From NCBI GenBank assembly GCA_937868795.1, contig CALMNM010000152.1:24434-88433 (forward strand): DNA of 64,000 bases, read 5' to 3'. Each line of letters starts with the position of its first letter. Position 1 is the first letter of the stretch. Both the position numbers and the translations under genes were made by a program. A model generated the notes under the pieces. That model was not told the origin of the DNA. It was given only the letters and a program-made list of their open reading frames with translations, and did no database searches. Shown here in pieces: positions 54,042-62,410 of the stretch. Source of the stretch: an uncultured Acholeplasma sp. (lineage in GTDB: Bacteria; Bacillota_I; Bacilli_A; Acholeplasmatales; Acholeplasmataceae).

Positions 54042-54992
54042 TTATGAAACCTTTTTGACCAGTTTATAGAGTTCATTCTTCGGACGGGATTGCCCAACGA
54101 CATTTGAGAAGGCTAAGTGAACCATGCGTTCATCTCTCACACCGACACAAACACCGTAAATGCCATCATTTAAGAGTTCAACGGCATAGGCTCCCATGCG
54201 TGAACCAAGAATTCGATCTTCAGGGCAGGGAGATCCTCCTCTTTGGATATAGCCTAAGACGGTTGCACGAGAAGCAAATCCTGATTTTTGTGTGATTTCA
54301 TCCGCGAACTCATAGACATTTAGTATTTTTTCAGTGATGACGATGATCGCGTGACGACGCCCTTCTTTTTTATGCTGTTTAAGCTTTGAAATGATTTCTT
54401 CTTTATTCATGGGGTTTTCTGGGGTGATAATAAATTCAGCTCCACCACAGATCCCTGCAAAAAGTGCTAAATCTCCACAGTGTCTTCCCATCACTTCGAC
54501 GATGGAACAACGTTGATGTGAGGTGGATGTATCTCTGAGTTTATCAATCGCATCAACAATCGTTTCAACAGCGGTATGAAAGCCGATAGTAAAATCAGTA
54601 CCTGCGATATCATTATCAATCGTTCCAGGTAAACCAATCGTCTTTAACCCCATTTTGGCTAAATCCATCGCACCGCGATAAGTACCATCGCCACCGATGA
54701 CAATCAGTGCTTCAATACCACGGTTCTTTAGATTATCAACCGCTTTTTGTCTTACTTCTTCCTTTAAGAATTCAGGTGCACGTGACGTCCCTAAGAAGGT
54801 TCCTCCTAAACTGAGCATCCCTGACACACTTTGGTGATTCAGTGGAATCATAATGTCATCAATCATGCCTTGATATCCATCTTTGATGCCAAAAATCTCG
54901 TGTCCATAGACTTCACCAGCACGAACAACGGCACGAATGGCAGCGTTCATTCCTGGTGCATCACCACCTGAAGTTAATACGGCAATTTTCAT
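54042..54992 (-). CDS. pfkA: ATP-dependent 6-phosphofructokinase
   Basis: 316 residues, the size of bacterial PfkA. The nucleotide loop GGDGT is at about 100-104 with Gly at the second position that allows ATP, and PGTIDND (about 122-128) has Gly where PPi enzymes have Lys. Fructose-6-phosphate residues lie in [10 protein letters not shown]. It phosphorylates fructose-6-phosphate with ATP, the committed step. ATG 54992 follows AGGGGAGT; ten upstream codons lack support. It diverges from the PPi-type gene at 55184. A -10 TATAAT sits under an inverted repeat. Confidence 0.96.
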   Translation of the reverse strand: MKIAVLTSGGDAPGMNAAIRAVVRAGEVYGHEIFGIKDGYQGMIDDIMIPLNHQSVSGMLSLGGTFLGTSRAPEFLKEEVRQKAVDNLKNRGIEALIVIGGDGTYRGAMDLAKMGLKTIGLPGTIDNDIAGTDFTIGFHTAVETIVDAIDKLRDTSTSHQRCSIVEVMGRHCGDLALFAGICGGAEFIITPENPMNKEEIISKLKQHKKEGRRHAIIVITEKILNVYEFADEITQKSGFASRATVLGYIQRGGSPCPEDRILGSRMGAYAVELLNDGIYGVCVGVRDERMVHLAFSNVVGQSRPKNELYKLVKKVS

Positions 54993-55028
54993 GGTTTCTA
55001 CTCCCCTAACATAAAAAAACATACTGCA

Positions 55029-55055
55029 GTGATATTATATCACATGCAAAGCATG
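55029..55055 (-). promoter_or_regulatory. pfkA -10 region with two adjacent inverted repeats
   Basis: The minus strand has an extended -10, TGATATAAT, with TATAAT at 55034-55039. GTGATAT T ATATCAC (55029-55043) overlies it; CATGC AAA GCATG (55043-55055) follows directly. Both are candidate operator arms for the divergent PFK control region. Confidence 0.5.
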
Positions 55056-55088
55056 AGAAGAGGGTATGTTTGTTATTTTGGTAAATTA

Positions 55089-55102
55089 TGAAAACGATTT
55101 AT
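55089..55102 (+). promoter_or_regulatory. cre-like box upstream of PPi-PFK gene
   Basis: TGAAAACGATTTAT matches the cre consensus at 12 of 14 positions. Its centre is 41.5 bases upstream of the TAAAAT -10. Confidence 0.45.
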
Positions 55103-55133
55103 TGCACCAAATAGGATGAAGATTCAGGATTTA

Positions 55134-55142
55134 TGGTAAAAT
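55134..55142 (+). promoter_or_regulatory. Extended -10 promoter of PPi-PFK gene
   Basis: TGGTAAAAT (-10 at 55137-55142), no clear -35, 41 bases before the ATG. Confidence 0.5.
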
Positions 55143-55183
55143 GTCATGTGGAAAATAAAAATTAGAAAAGAAATGGTGATTCT

Positions 55184-56428
55184 ATGAAAAATTTAGTCGG
55201 CGCCGCTCTTCTCGGTCAATCCGGAGGACCTACTAGCGTCATTAACTCAAGTGCAGCAGGCGTCTTCACTGAAGCGCTCAAGCATGAAAACATTACCGCT
55301 GTTTATGGTGCGGTTCATGGCATTAAAGGTGTTTTAAATGAAGATTTCTACGATATCGGTCAAGAAGATTTAGAAGAATTGATGCGTTTAAAGAACACGC
55401 CATCATCTTCGATCGGATCTGTTCGTTATAAATTAAAGGATCCAAGAAAAGATCCAAGTGAATACGAACGTTTACTCGAAGTTTTCAAAAAATACAACAT
55501 TCGTTATTTCTTCTATAATGGTGGAAATGACTCGATGGATACATGCAATAAGATTTCAAAATTCTTTAAGAAATCTGGTTATGATTGCAACGTCATGGGT
55601 GTTCCCAAGACTATTGATAATGACTTAAGTGTGACAGACCATTGCCCTGGTTATGGTTCTGCTGCTAAATATGTTGCTACCACATTCATGGAACTCTATC
55701 ATGATGCGACTGTGTATGATACAAAACAAGTTACCATTGTTGAAGTTATGGGTCGCAATGCGGGTTGGTTAACTGCCGCAGCTGCTTTAGCATCATACAA
55801 AGGACAAGGTCCCGATTTAATTTATCTTCCTGAACTTCCTTTCGACTTTGATCAATTCTTCCATCAAGTTCAAAAGATATTAACAGAAAAGAGCAAGGTC
55901 ATCGTCGCTGTTTCTGAAGGCATTAAGACCAAGGAAGGCAAATACATTCCTGAAATGTTCCAAGAACTTAAGAAAGACGCATTTGGTCACGCACAACTTG
56001 GAGGAACGGCACAAGTTCTCGCAGAAGAAATCGGCAAACGCATCAACGTCAAAGTACGTGCCATTGAATTCTCTTTAATCCAAAGATCAGCAGCACACCT
56101 CGCATCCAAAGTGGATGTTGAAGAAGCATTCAATGCAGGTAAAAAAGCTGTTCAAGCTGCGGTTCGTGGAACTACAGACCGTATGGTTGGCTTCAAGAGA
56201 GTCTCAAGCAACCCATATAAAATTAAGTATGCACTTATCCCTTTAAAGCAAGTGGCTAATACTGAAAAGAAAGTCCCACTTGAATGGATCTTAGCGGATG
56301 GTGCTGGTCTTACCCAAGCATATATTGATTACGCTCTACCCTTAATTCAAGGTGATTCTAAAGCGAAACTCGTCGATGGTCTCCCCCACTTTGCAAAACT
56401 CAAAAAAGTCAGAGTTGCTAAAAAATAA
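55184..56428 (+). CDS. pfp: Diphosphate--fructose-6-phosphate 1-phosphotransferase (PPi-PFK)
   Basis: 414 residues. GGNDS at about 113-117 has Asp where the ATP enzyme has Gly (GGDGT), and PKTIDND at about 141-147 has the Lys that marks PPi-dependent PFKs. The fructose-6-phosphate loop is MGRNAGWL. It phosphorylates fructose-6-phosphate using pyrophosphate, reversibly, so it serves glycolysis and gluconeogenesis. It diverges from the ATP-type gene across a 191-base region, so the ratio of the two may be set there. PPDK makes or uses the PPi that it needs. Confidence 0.95.
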   Translation: MKNLVGAALLGQSGGPTSVINSSAAGVFTEALKHENITAVYGAVHGIKGVLNEDFYDIGQEDLEELMRLKNTPSSSIGSVRYKLKDPRKDPSEYERLLEVFKKYNIRYFFYNGGNDSMDTCNKISKFFKKSGYDCNVMGVPKTIDNDLSVTDHCPGYGSAAKYVATTFMELYHDATVYDTKQVTIVEVMGRNAGWLTAAAALASYKGQGPDLIYLPELPFDFDQFFHQVQKILTEKSKVIVAVSEGIKTKEGKYIPEMFQELKKDAFGHAQLGGTAQVLAEEIGKRINVKVRAIEFSLIQRSAAHLASKVDVEEAFNAGKKAVQAAVRGTTDRMVGFKRVSSNPYKIKYALIPLKQVANTEKKVPLEWILADGAGLTQAYIDYALPLIQGDSKAKLVDGLPHFAKLKKVRVAKK

Positions 56429-56437
56429 ATAAATTAA

Positions 56438-56462
56438 AACGGCTTAATAAAGCCGTTTTTTT
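56438..56462 (+). terminator. Terminator of PPi-PFK gene (also nitroreductase)
   Basis: AACGGCTT pairs with AAGCCGTT around AATA, followed by seven T; T/A-rich on both sides. Confidence 0.85.
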
Positions 56463-57294
56463 ATTTCTTGTATGCGATAGAAATCATGTAATCCCAGCCT
56501 GATATAGAGGGATGCTCACCCATAGACATGGTGGTTTGATAACCTTCTTCATTAAATCCAATTTCTGCATGGGCTAGTGCAATGCCTATGTCTAAAGCCT
56601 GCATCACAAACGGCATGCTTGCTGCATAATTGGGTGTTCGTTCCAAGTAAAAGTGCATGAGATGATCATCTAAAATAATTCGCCATGGTTGCTTATTCGA
56701 TGCAGATGGTCCAAGCTGAATGAGTTCTAAGATTTTCCCAAGCTTGTGTTTGTCTTTGGCATCATCTTTAAGGGGATGATTGAGGTCTTGATCATAAAAC
56801 ATTTCATGGAAATGCTTTCTACGATCAGCCTTAATGGCAAATCGAATCGCCCGTTCCGCAAGTGATTTCTTATCTTCTGGATATCCTACAGGTGTGATGG
56901 CAGGGATGATCATCCCTTCTTTGGTATGTTCTTTGAGAGCTTGGCGCTGAAAGGTTCCACCCAGCCAACATGTCCCCAATCCTGCTTCGGTTAGCCCAAG
57001 GATAACTTGTTCAAAAAGATAGCCAAAATCGACGATGCCTTCTAATGTATTCTCGATGGTTCCACCGACAAAACCCGGAGCATTCTTAATAAACCCATAA
57101 GTCCCTATTTTTTTCGCTTCATCATCAAAATCCTGGGTGATGAATTCTGTAAAATAGCTAATTTGATGCCCAAAAGGTCCAAGTTTTCCTTTGTTCTTCT
57201 CAATAATCTCATGAATTTGACCCATCGCTTCAACATCGAGCAATACCTTTTCATACGTTCTCACGGAAATCCGATCATAGATGGCTTCTATCAT
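56461..57294 (-). CDS. Nitroreductase-family flavoprotein (PF14512-like)
   Basis: 277 residues of a duplicated, fused nitroreductase fold. Elements: YDRISVRTYEK near the start (FMN phosphate binding Arg), GLTEAGLGTCWLGGTF in the middle and LIQLGPSASNKQPWR (FMN contacts, about 195-210). These proteins bind FMN and reduce nitro or quinone-like compounds with NAD(P)H; the true substrate is unknown. ATG 57294 has GAGGAG 8 bases upstream. It is a single gene that diverges from the DUF5058 gene. Confidence 0.88.
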   Translation of the reverse strand: MIEAIYDRISVRTYEKVLLDVEAMGQIHEIIEKNKGKLGPFGHQISYFTEFITQDFDDEAKKIGTYGFIKNAPGFVGGTIENTLEGIVDFGYLFEQVILGLTEAGLGTCWLGGTFQRQALKEHTKEGMIIPAITPVGYPEDKKSLAERAIRFAIKADRRKHFHEMFYDQDLNHPLKDDAKDKHKLGKILELIQLGPSASNKQPWRIILDDHLMHFYLERTPNYAASMPFVMQALDIGIALAHAEIGFNEEGYQTTMSMGEHPSISGWDYMISIAYKK

Positions 57295-57314
57295 ACTTAT
57301 CACTCCTCACTATC

Positions 57315-57342
57315 ACTATATCACGTGTCTTTAAAAAGTAAA
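57315..57342 (-). promoter_or_regulatory. Promoter of nitroreductase gene
   Basis: Minus strand TTTACT (57337-57342), 16-base spacer, TATAGT (57315-57320). Confidence 0.45.
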
Positions 57343-57381
57343 AGGTCTCAAGTTTTTTCAAACATATTTCACTTTTTCGTT

Positions 57382-57387
57382 TATAAT
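57382..57387 (+). promoter_or_regulatory. -10 element of the DUF5058/M20 operon
   Basis: TATAAT 31 bases before the ATG; no good -35. Confidence 0.45.
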
Positions 57388-57417
57388 TGAATTAAATTAT
57401 ATAGACGAGGTGATTTC

Positions 57418-58152
57418 ATGGCTTTTCTTACATCGTGGTGGGTCTATCTCATCATGGGCATTATCTTTCTGTATGTACTCACACAATCGTTTGTTGCCTT
57501 ACTGAAAGCTAGAAAACGTGCACTTACTTTAGGATTCACCAAAGACCAAATTCATCGGACTATCACGTCGTCCATGATCTTCTCTTTAGCACCATCGATC
57601 GCTATTTTAATTGGATTGGTCGCATTATCAAAAGTGTTTGGATCCATGATCGCTGGGATGAGACTCGCTACTTTAGGTGCCGTTACCTACGAACTTCCTG
57701 CAGCGATTAATGTCATCAATGGTGTCTTTGGCCTTAATATTGGTGATCCTCTAACTGCCGAAGTGGTGATCACTGCACTCTGGGTTATGACCCTGGGTTG
57801 TTTACCTCCATTAATTATTATTCCTTTCTTTTATAAGCGTTTAAGCGGATTCATGGCTAAAAAACGTGAACAGGATCAATCATGGAATCAAGTCTTGATG
57901 GATGCTCTCTTCTTAGGAATGATCTCTGCCTTTGTTGGGTATATTTTAGCTGAAAAGACTCCTGAGAATGCAGATCCTTATTTCTCTTGGTTAGGCGTGA
58001 TTGTCTTCTTAAGTTCAGCAGCCATCATTATGGTTCTTGGTTTTGTGATGAAAAAGTATAAATGGGAATGGCTTAAAAACTATGCACTTCCTGTCTCGAT
58101 GATCACTGCGATGGCTCTCGCCATCCTATTTTCAGGATTGGGGGTACGCTAA
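57418..58152 (+). CDS. DUF5058-family integral membrane protein
   Basis: 244 residues with about seven membrane helices. The helix-loop segment LRLATLGAVTYELPAAINVI and the basic loop FYKRLSGFMAKKREQ agree with DUF5058. No enzymatic motif. With the next gene (2 bases away) and an M20 peptidase it forms a three-gene operon seen in many Firmicutes as DUF5058, small membrane protein, M20. A two-subunit transporter whose substrate is hydrolysed by the peptidase is a fair inference. The ribosome site is GAGGTG. Confidence 0.85.
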   Translation: MAFLTSWWVYLIMGIIFLYVLTQSFVALLKARKRALTLGFTKDQIHRTITSSMIFSLAPSIAILIGLVALSKVFGSMIAGMRLATLGAVTYELPAAINVINGVFGLNIGDPLTAEVVITALWVMTLGCLPPLIIIPFFYKRLSGFMAKKREQDQSWNQVLMDALFLGMISAFVGYILAEKTPENADPYFSWLGVIVFLSSAAIIMVLGFVMKKYKWEWLKNYALPVSMITAMALAILFSGLGVR

Positions 58153-58154
58153 CG

Positions 58155-58811
58155 ATGAGAAGTTATCAAGATCAAATTCATTTTGAAGGACGTCTTTGGA
58201 TGCTTGGTGCGCTCGCACTATTTATCACAAGCCCTATCCTAATCAGCAGTATTACCGGCGTCTGGCCAAGTGTAACGCACTTTCTCCCAGGATTTTTCGC
58301 TACCGCCATTATTTTCTGGCCAGTCACTACGATTGAAGTTTTTACTTTCTCACCCATGCTTGGCAATGGGTCTACCTATTTAGCGTTTGTGACTGGAAAT
58401 TTAACGAACCTAAAAGTACCCGCCGCACTCAATGCACAGGATGCGTTAGGTGTTAAAAAAGGGACTGATGAAGGGGATGTCATCGCGACACTCGCCGTGG
58501 CTTCTTCTTCAATTATCACCACATTGATCATTTTTATCGGTGCACTATTGATCATTCCACTATCACCTATTTTGGAATCACCAGCCTTAAAACCAGCATT
58601 TGATAATATTATTCCCGCTCTTTTCGGAGCACTTGGTATCGTCTATATCGCAAAACAGGTGAAAATTGCCCTTATCCCACTGATCGTCATGATCATCTTC
58701 TTCGTGACGGTTCCAGGAAGCGGTGGACTTGTGGGTATCATGGTCCCAGTCGGTGTGTTGATCTCAATTATCGTTGCAAGAGTTTTATATAAGAAAGGAC
58801 TGGTACGTTAA
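58155..58811 (+). CDS. Integral membrane protein, partner of DUF5058 protein
   Basis: 218 residues with about six membrane helices. The middle contains FTFSPMLGNGSTYLAFVTGNLTNLKVP, quoted only in part as TGNLTNLKVPAALNAQDALG, a conserved-looking polar re-entrant stretch. No named family is recognised. It follows the DUF5058 gene closely, and its TAA overlaps the next ATG by 1 base (TAATG). The tight coupling suggests one membrane complex. Confidence 0.8.
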   Translation: MRSYQDQIHFEGRLWMLGALALFITSPILISSITGVWPSVTHFLPGFFATAIIFWPVTTIEVFTFSPMLGNGSTYLAFVTGNLTNLKVPAALNAQDALGVKKGTDEGDVIATLAVASSSIITTLIIFIGALLIIPLSPILESPALKPAFDNIIPALFGALGIVYIAKQVKIALIPLIVMIIFFVTVPGSGGLVGIMVPVGVLISIIVARVLYKKGLVR

Positions 58812-60235
58812 TGGGTTGGTATGCACTGCTTGTTATTCCACTCATTCTCATCATCATCTTATATCGCACCTTTCGTTTTACTCCCAAAGATTTCCCTGAG
58901 ATGAAAAAACTTCATCCCATCGATGAGAAACATGCGATTGAATCTTTATCGAAAATGCTTCAGTTTAAGACGGTCTCGTCTCTAGACAAACACCATGAAG
59001 ACGCCAATGAATTTATCCGTTTTCGTACGTTTATCAAAGAGCGTTATCCTCATATCCTTAGTCAAGCAACATATGAAGAGGTTGAACGGGGGATGCTTTT
59101 TAAAATTCCTGGTGAATCTTCTGAAGATCCCATCGTATTAATGTCACATTATGATGTCGTTCCTGCCCAAGAAGGTTGGAAAGAACATCCTTTCTCAGGT
59201 AGAATTAATGATCAAAGCGTGTATGGAAGAGGTGCACTTGATACGAAGAGTTCCCTCAATGCGGTGATGGAGTCCGTTGAATATTTACTCTCCAATGGTA
59301 AAAAATTCAAACATGATCTCTATCTTGCTTTCTCAGGAGATGAAGAGATCTTCGGTCCTTCTGCTCCTGCCATAGTTGAAACATTAAAGACCCGTGGAAT
59401 CATTCCTTTTCTCGTCTTGGACGAGGGGGGAGCTATTGTCAAAAACATGTTTCCTGGGGTTAAGGAAAAATCTGCCGTTGTTGGTATTGCTGAAAAAGGA
59501 TTTATGAATGTTACCCTCACCGCGAGATCTCGTGGAGGACACGCATCCACACCTCCCAAGGAATCCGCCATCACTGAACTTGCAAAAGCGATTAGAAAGC
59601 TCAATAATCATCCCAGTTTTCGCTTAAAAATGACACCTGCAGTTCGTGCTTTATTTCAAACGATTGCCCCTCATTCCAAATCATTTTTCATTAAAATGCT
59701 CTTTGCCAATCTATGGTTGTTCATGCCCTTAGTGAAATTGATTGCTAAACTATCCGGTGGCGAATTCTTATCGATGTTTAAAACCACCCAAGCATTCACC
59801 TTAGCGACAGGAAGTGATGCTATCAATGTTCTCCCCTCTGAAGCAGTCATTGGCATCAACTACCGTTTGAGACCTAAAGATACCGGAGAGATGGTGATGG
59901 CACGCATTCGAAGAATTATTAAAAATCCAAACATTGACGTGACCATGACAGCACTTTCTGAGGCTACACCAACGAGTGAACTCGGGGATGCCTTCAACAT
60001 GCTTAAGAAAGCCATCAATCAAACATGGCCTGAAGTGATTGTTGCTCCTTATCTCATGGTCGCAACCACGGATTCAAGACATTATCATCAAATTAGTGAA
60101 CATGTGTATAAGTTTTCTCCCATGGATGTTTCCAAAGATGATTTGAAAAAGATTCATGGTTTTGATGAAGATATCTCGATCGATAATATCATCCACGGAG
60201 TCCAATTTTATATCAATCTTCTTGAGTCACTCTAG
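58811..60235 (+). CDS. M20-family metallopeptidase (carboxypeptidase-S/aminoacylase-like) with membrane anchor
   Basis: 474 residues. An N-terminal membrane helix (about 2-21, WYALLVIPLILIIILY) precedes the dizinc domain. Metal and catalytic motifs: SHYDVVPA (His, Asp, about 113), GRGALDTKSS (bridging Asp, about 145), SGDEEIFGP (catalytic Glu, about 176). The dimerisation lid is at about 245-370. This CPS1/PM20D1-like group cleaves peptides or N-acyl amino acids. It is the third gene of the DUF5058 operon. Its TAG stop lies inside the terminator stem. Confidence 0.93.
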   Translation: MGWYALLVIPLILIIILYRTFRFTPKDFPEMKKLHPIDEKHAIESLSKMLQFKTVSSLDKHHEDANEFIRFRTFIKERYPHILSQATYEEVERGMLFKIPGESSEDPIVLMSHYDVVPAQEGWKEHPFSGRINDQSVYGRGALDTKSSLNAVMESVEYLLSNGKKFKHDLYLAFSGDEEIFGPSAPAIVETLKTRGIIPFLVLDEGGAIVKNMFPGVKEKSAVVGIAEKGFMNVTLTARSRGGHASTPPKESAITELAKAIRKLNNHPSFRLKMTPAVRALFQTIAPHSKSFFIKMLFANLWLFMPLVKLIAKLSGGEFLSMFKTTQAFTLATGSDAINVLPSEAVIGINYRLRPKDTGEMVMARIRRIIKNPNIDVTMTALSEATPTSELGDAFNMLKKAINQTWPEVIVAPYLMVATTDSRHYHQISEHVYKFSPMDVSKDDLKKIHGFDEDISIDNIIHGVQFYINLLESL

Positions 60236-60258
60236 AGCACAATCGTGCTCTTTTTTTT
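60234..60258 (+). terminator. Terminator of the DUF5058/M20 operon
   Basis: AGAGCAC pairs with GTGCTCT around AATC, followed by eight T. The M20 stop codon is at 60233-60235. Confidence 0.85.
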
Positions 60259-60276
60259 ACCACTACATAAGGTGCA

Positions 60277-60285
60277 TGATATAAT
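60277..60285 (+). promoter_or_regulatory. Extended -10 promoter of the K+ channel gene
   Basis: TGATATAAT, 25 bases before the ATG; weak TTACCA at 60257-60262 may be the -35. Confidence 0.5.
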
Positions 60286-60310
60286 GACTTTAAGAAGGGT
60301 GGATGATGCG

Positions 60311-61303
60311 ATGAAACGAATCACATTGTGGCTGATCATTGTTGTGGTCTTTTTACTCGTTGCCATCTTCGGTTTTATGATCACATTAGACTTAACGTTT
60401 ATTGATGCTCTATACATGACCATCATCACCATCTCGACAGTGGGTTATGAATCCGTAGGAACCATGTCAACTGCGGGGAAACTATTCGCAATCTTTGTCA
60501 TCTTGGTATCCGTAGGTTTGGTAGGATATCTTCTCTCACAAGTCTTCAGTATTATAAGTGAGGGAACGATAAATGAAGCGTGGAGGAAGAAAAAAATGAT
60601 GAAAGAAATCGATAAATTAGAAAAGCATATTATCGTTTGTGGTGCTGGTGAATCCGGATCACACGTGATTAAAGAATTGATTAAAAAAGAAGCCAGTTTT
60701 GTCGTGATTGAGAATGACCCTGAAGTCATTGAGGAACTCAAAGACCTAAATCTCCTCTATATAGAAGATGATGCCACCAATGAAGAAGCATTGCTCACGG
60801 CTCGGATTAAGGAAGCTTCAGGATTAATTACCACACTACCTACAGATGCAGACAACGTCTTTGTTGTTCTTACAGCGAGAGTCTTGAATCCATCACTTCA
60901 TATCATTGCGAGAAACCATGAATTATCATCTAGAAAAAAGCTTATTCGTGCAGGAGCAAACAACGTCGTATCTCCTGATGAAATCGGTGGTAAAAAGATG
61001 GCTAATCTCATGCTAAGCCCTCATGTTCAGTTCTTCGTTGATAATATCATCGACACGAAAAATATGTCGATCAATATGGAAGAAGTCATCATTTTTGAAG
61101 GATCGGAATTAATTGGAAGAAAACTGAGAAACTCTGAGATCGCAGATAAAGCAGGACTGATCGTCCTCGCGATACGACGGAATGAGGATGAGTTTATTTT
61201 CAATCCAAAAGCAGATGAGGTTTTGAGATTAGAAGATAAACTGATTGTTGTGGGTTCAAAAGAACAGATTGAAAAACTTGAAAAAATGGCATCACAGATA
61301 TAA
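60311..61303 (+). CDS. Two-helix K+ channel with RCK (TrkA-N/TrkA-C) domains
   Basis: 330 residues. Membrane helix 1 (about 5-25), pore loop with selectivity filter TVGYE at 43-47, helix 2 (about 58-78), then the RCK N domain with the dinucleotide loop CGAGESGSHV (about 112) and a TrkA-C domain at the end (about 250-330). It matches MthK/GsuK-type channels; nucleotides or Ca2+ may gate it. ATG 60311 follows AAGGGTGG. It is a single gene with its own terminator. Confidence 0.94.
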   Translation: MKRITLWLIIVVVFLLVAIFGFMITLDLTFIDALYMTIITISTVGYESVGTMSTAGKLFAIFVILVSVGLVGYLLSQVFSIISEGTINEAWRKKKMMKEIDKLEKHIIVCGAGESGSHVIKELIKKEASFVVIENDPEVIEELKDLNLLYIEDDATNEEALLTARIKEASGLITTLPTDADNVFVVLTARVLNPSLHIIARNHELSSRKKLIRAGANNVVSPDEIGGKKMANLMLSPHVQFFVDNIIDTKNMSINMEEVIIFEGSELIGRKLRNSEIADKAGLIVLAIRRNEDEFIFNPKADEVLRLEDKLIVVGSKEQIEKLEKMASQI

Positions 61304-61308
61304 ATAGA

Positions 61309-61337
61309 AAAAGAGATGGAAGAACCATCTCTTTTTT
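61309..61337 (+). terminator. Terminator of the K+ channel gene
   Basis: AGAGATGG pairs with CCATCTCT around 5 bases, followed by T run. Confidence 0.8.
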
Positions 61338-61354
61338 GTTGCTCTTATTTAGCG

Positions 61355-61360
61355 TATAAT
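61355..61360 (+). promoter_or_regulatory. -10 element of the 61386 gene
   Basis: TATAAT 26 bases before the ATG; GAGAGGT ribosome site follows. Confidence 0.45.
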
Positions 61361-61385
61361 AAGGGAAAATGAGAGGTCATTTCCT

Positions 61386-62351
61386 ATGAGAAAATTCATA
61401 TCATATATGTTGATTGGAATGCTTTCGATGTTTTATGCAGAAATTCTGTCTGGAGCATCACAACTATGGTATTTAAACCCCTTTGGCGTCTTTTATACAT
61501 TACCATTATATTTACTACATACCATCATCTTGATGAATATTGCACTCAGGCTCAAAAGAACGAAGCTTTATCAACTTTATATATTTGGCATGATTTTTTC
61601 GCTTTATGAAGCAGTGATTACCAAAGTTCTTTGGGCTGGATACATGAATGAATCGGGTCCTGCATTCGGTCCATGGTTAGGTATCGCACCTCTAGAGTTT
61701 ATCATCTTAGTCTTTTTCTGGCATCCTATATTTTCATTTATACTTCCTATCCTAACCTATGAATGGATCACTTCAAAGATTCTTGAAAATCATCAACGTG
61801 TATTTGAACGTATGAAAAAGCACATGGGACATATCCTTATAGGAATAATCATCGTTTCATCCTTTGTTGCAAATGGAAACCAATACGATTTGATGAGTGG
61901 TAATTTAGCCCCTTTCGGTACACTTTTGATCATCTTTATCTTAGTCCTATTATCAAAAAAGAAGCTAATCCCACTTACCGAACTAGAGAAGATTCCTAAA
62001 TTGATGTATGTTATCTTAATGATCATCTACCTATTTGGAGGAATTGTCCTTGTTCCTGAACGCTTCCCAAGTGAACTCATTTCATATATTATGATCATCG
62101 GGTTTTATGTGTTGTTTTTCTTGATGTTAAGATTATCAAGGAAAACTTCAGACGAGTTAATTCCTCTAAACCATACATTCAATTATAAGCACCTTACGGT
62201 AGCAATATTATGCTTCTTCTTATGTATAAACTTGTCAATCATATTTTCATCGATATCAAGTGTTATATTGATGATAAGTTATTGGGGGATGGCATTGGTT
62301 GGATTGATAATCTTCTTCTTAGTTATAGTTAAACTAATAAGGCATAAATGA
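61386..62351 (+). CDS. Polytopic membrane protein, unknown
   Basis: 321 residues with 9-10 predicted membrane helices spread over the whole length and short loops; one basic loop (RVFERMKKHMGH, about 138) in the middle. No motif or family was recognised. It is flanked by strong terminators on both sides, so it is a single-gene unit. Base composition is similar to neighbours but somewhat AT-richer. Function open; a transporter or sensor membrane domain would be a guess. Confidence 0.75.
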   Translation: MRKFISYMLIGMLSMFYAEILSGASQLWYLNPFGVFYTLPLYLLHTIILMNIALRLKRTKLYQLYIFGMIFSLYEAVITKVLWAGYMNESGPAFGPWLGIAPLEFIILVFFWHPIFSFILPILTYEWITSKILENHQRVFERMKKHMGHILIGIIIVSSFVANGNQYDLMSGNLAPFGTLLIIFILVLLSKKKLIPLTELEKIPKLMYVILMIIYLFGGIVLVPERFPSELISYIMIIGFYVLFFLMLRLSRKTSDELIPLNHTFNYKHLTVAILCFFLCINLSIIFSSISSVILMISYWGMALVGLIIFFLVIVKLIRHK

Positions 62352-62361
62352 GATATGTAAA

Positions 62362-62402
62362 ATGAAATCCCCCTGCGATTGCTCGCAAGGGGATTTTTCA
62401 TT
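62362..62402. terminator. Strong bidirectional terminator between converging genes
   Basis: AATCCCC and GGGGATT form the outer stem with an inner TGCG/CGCA stem; poly-A and poly-T runs on both sides suit both strands. Confidence 0.85.
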
Positions 62403-62410
62403 TTGTGTAA

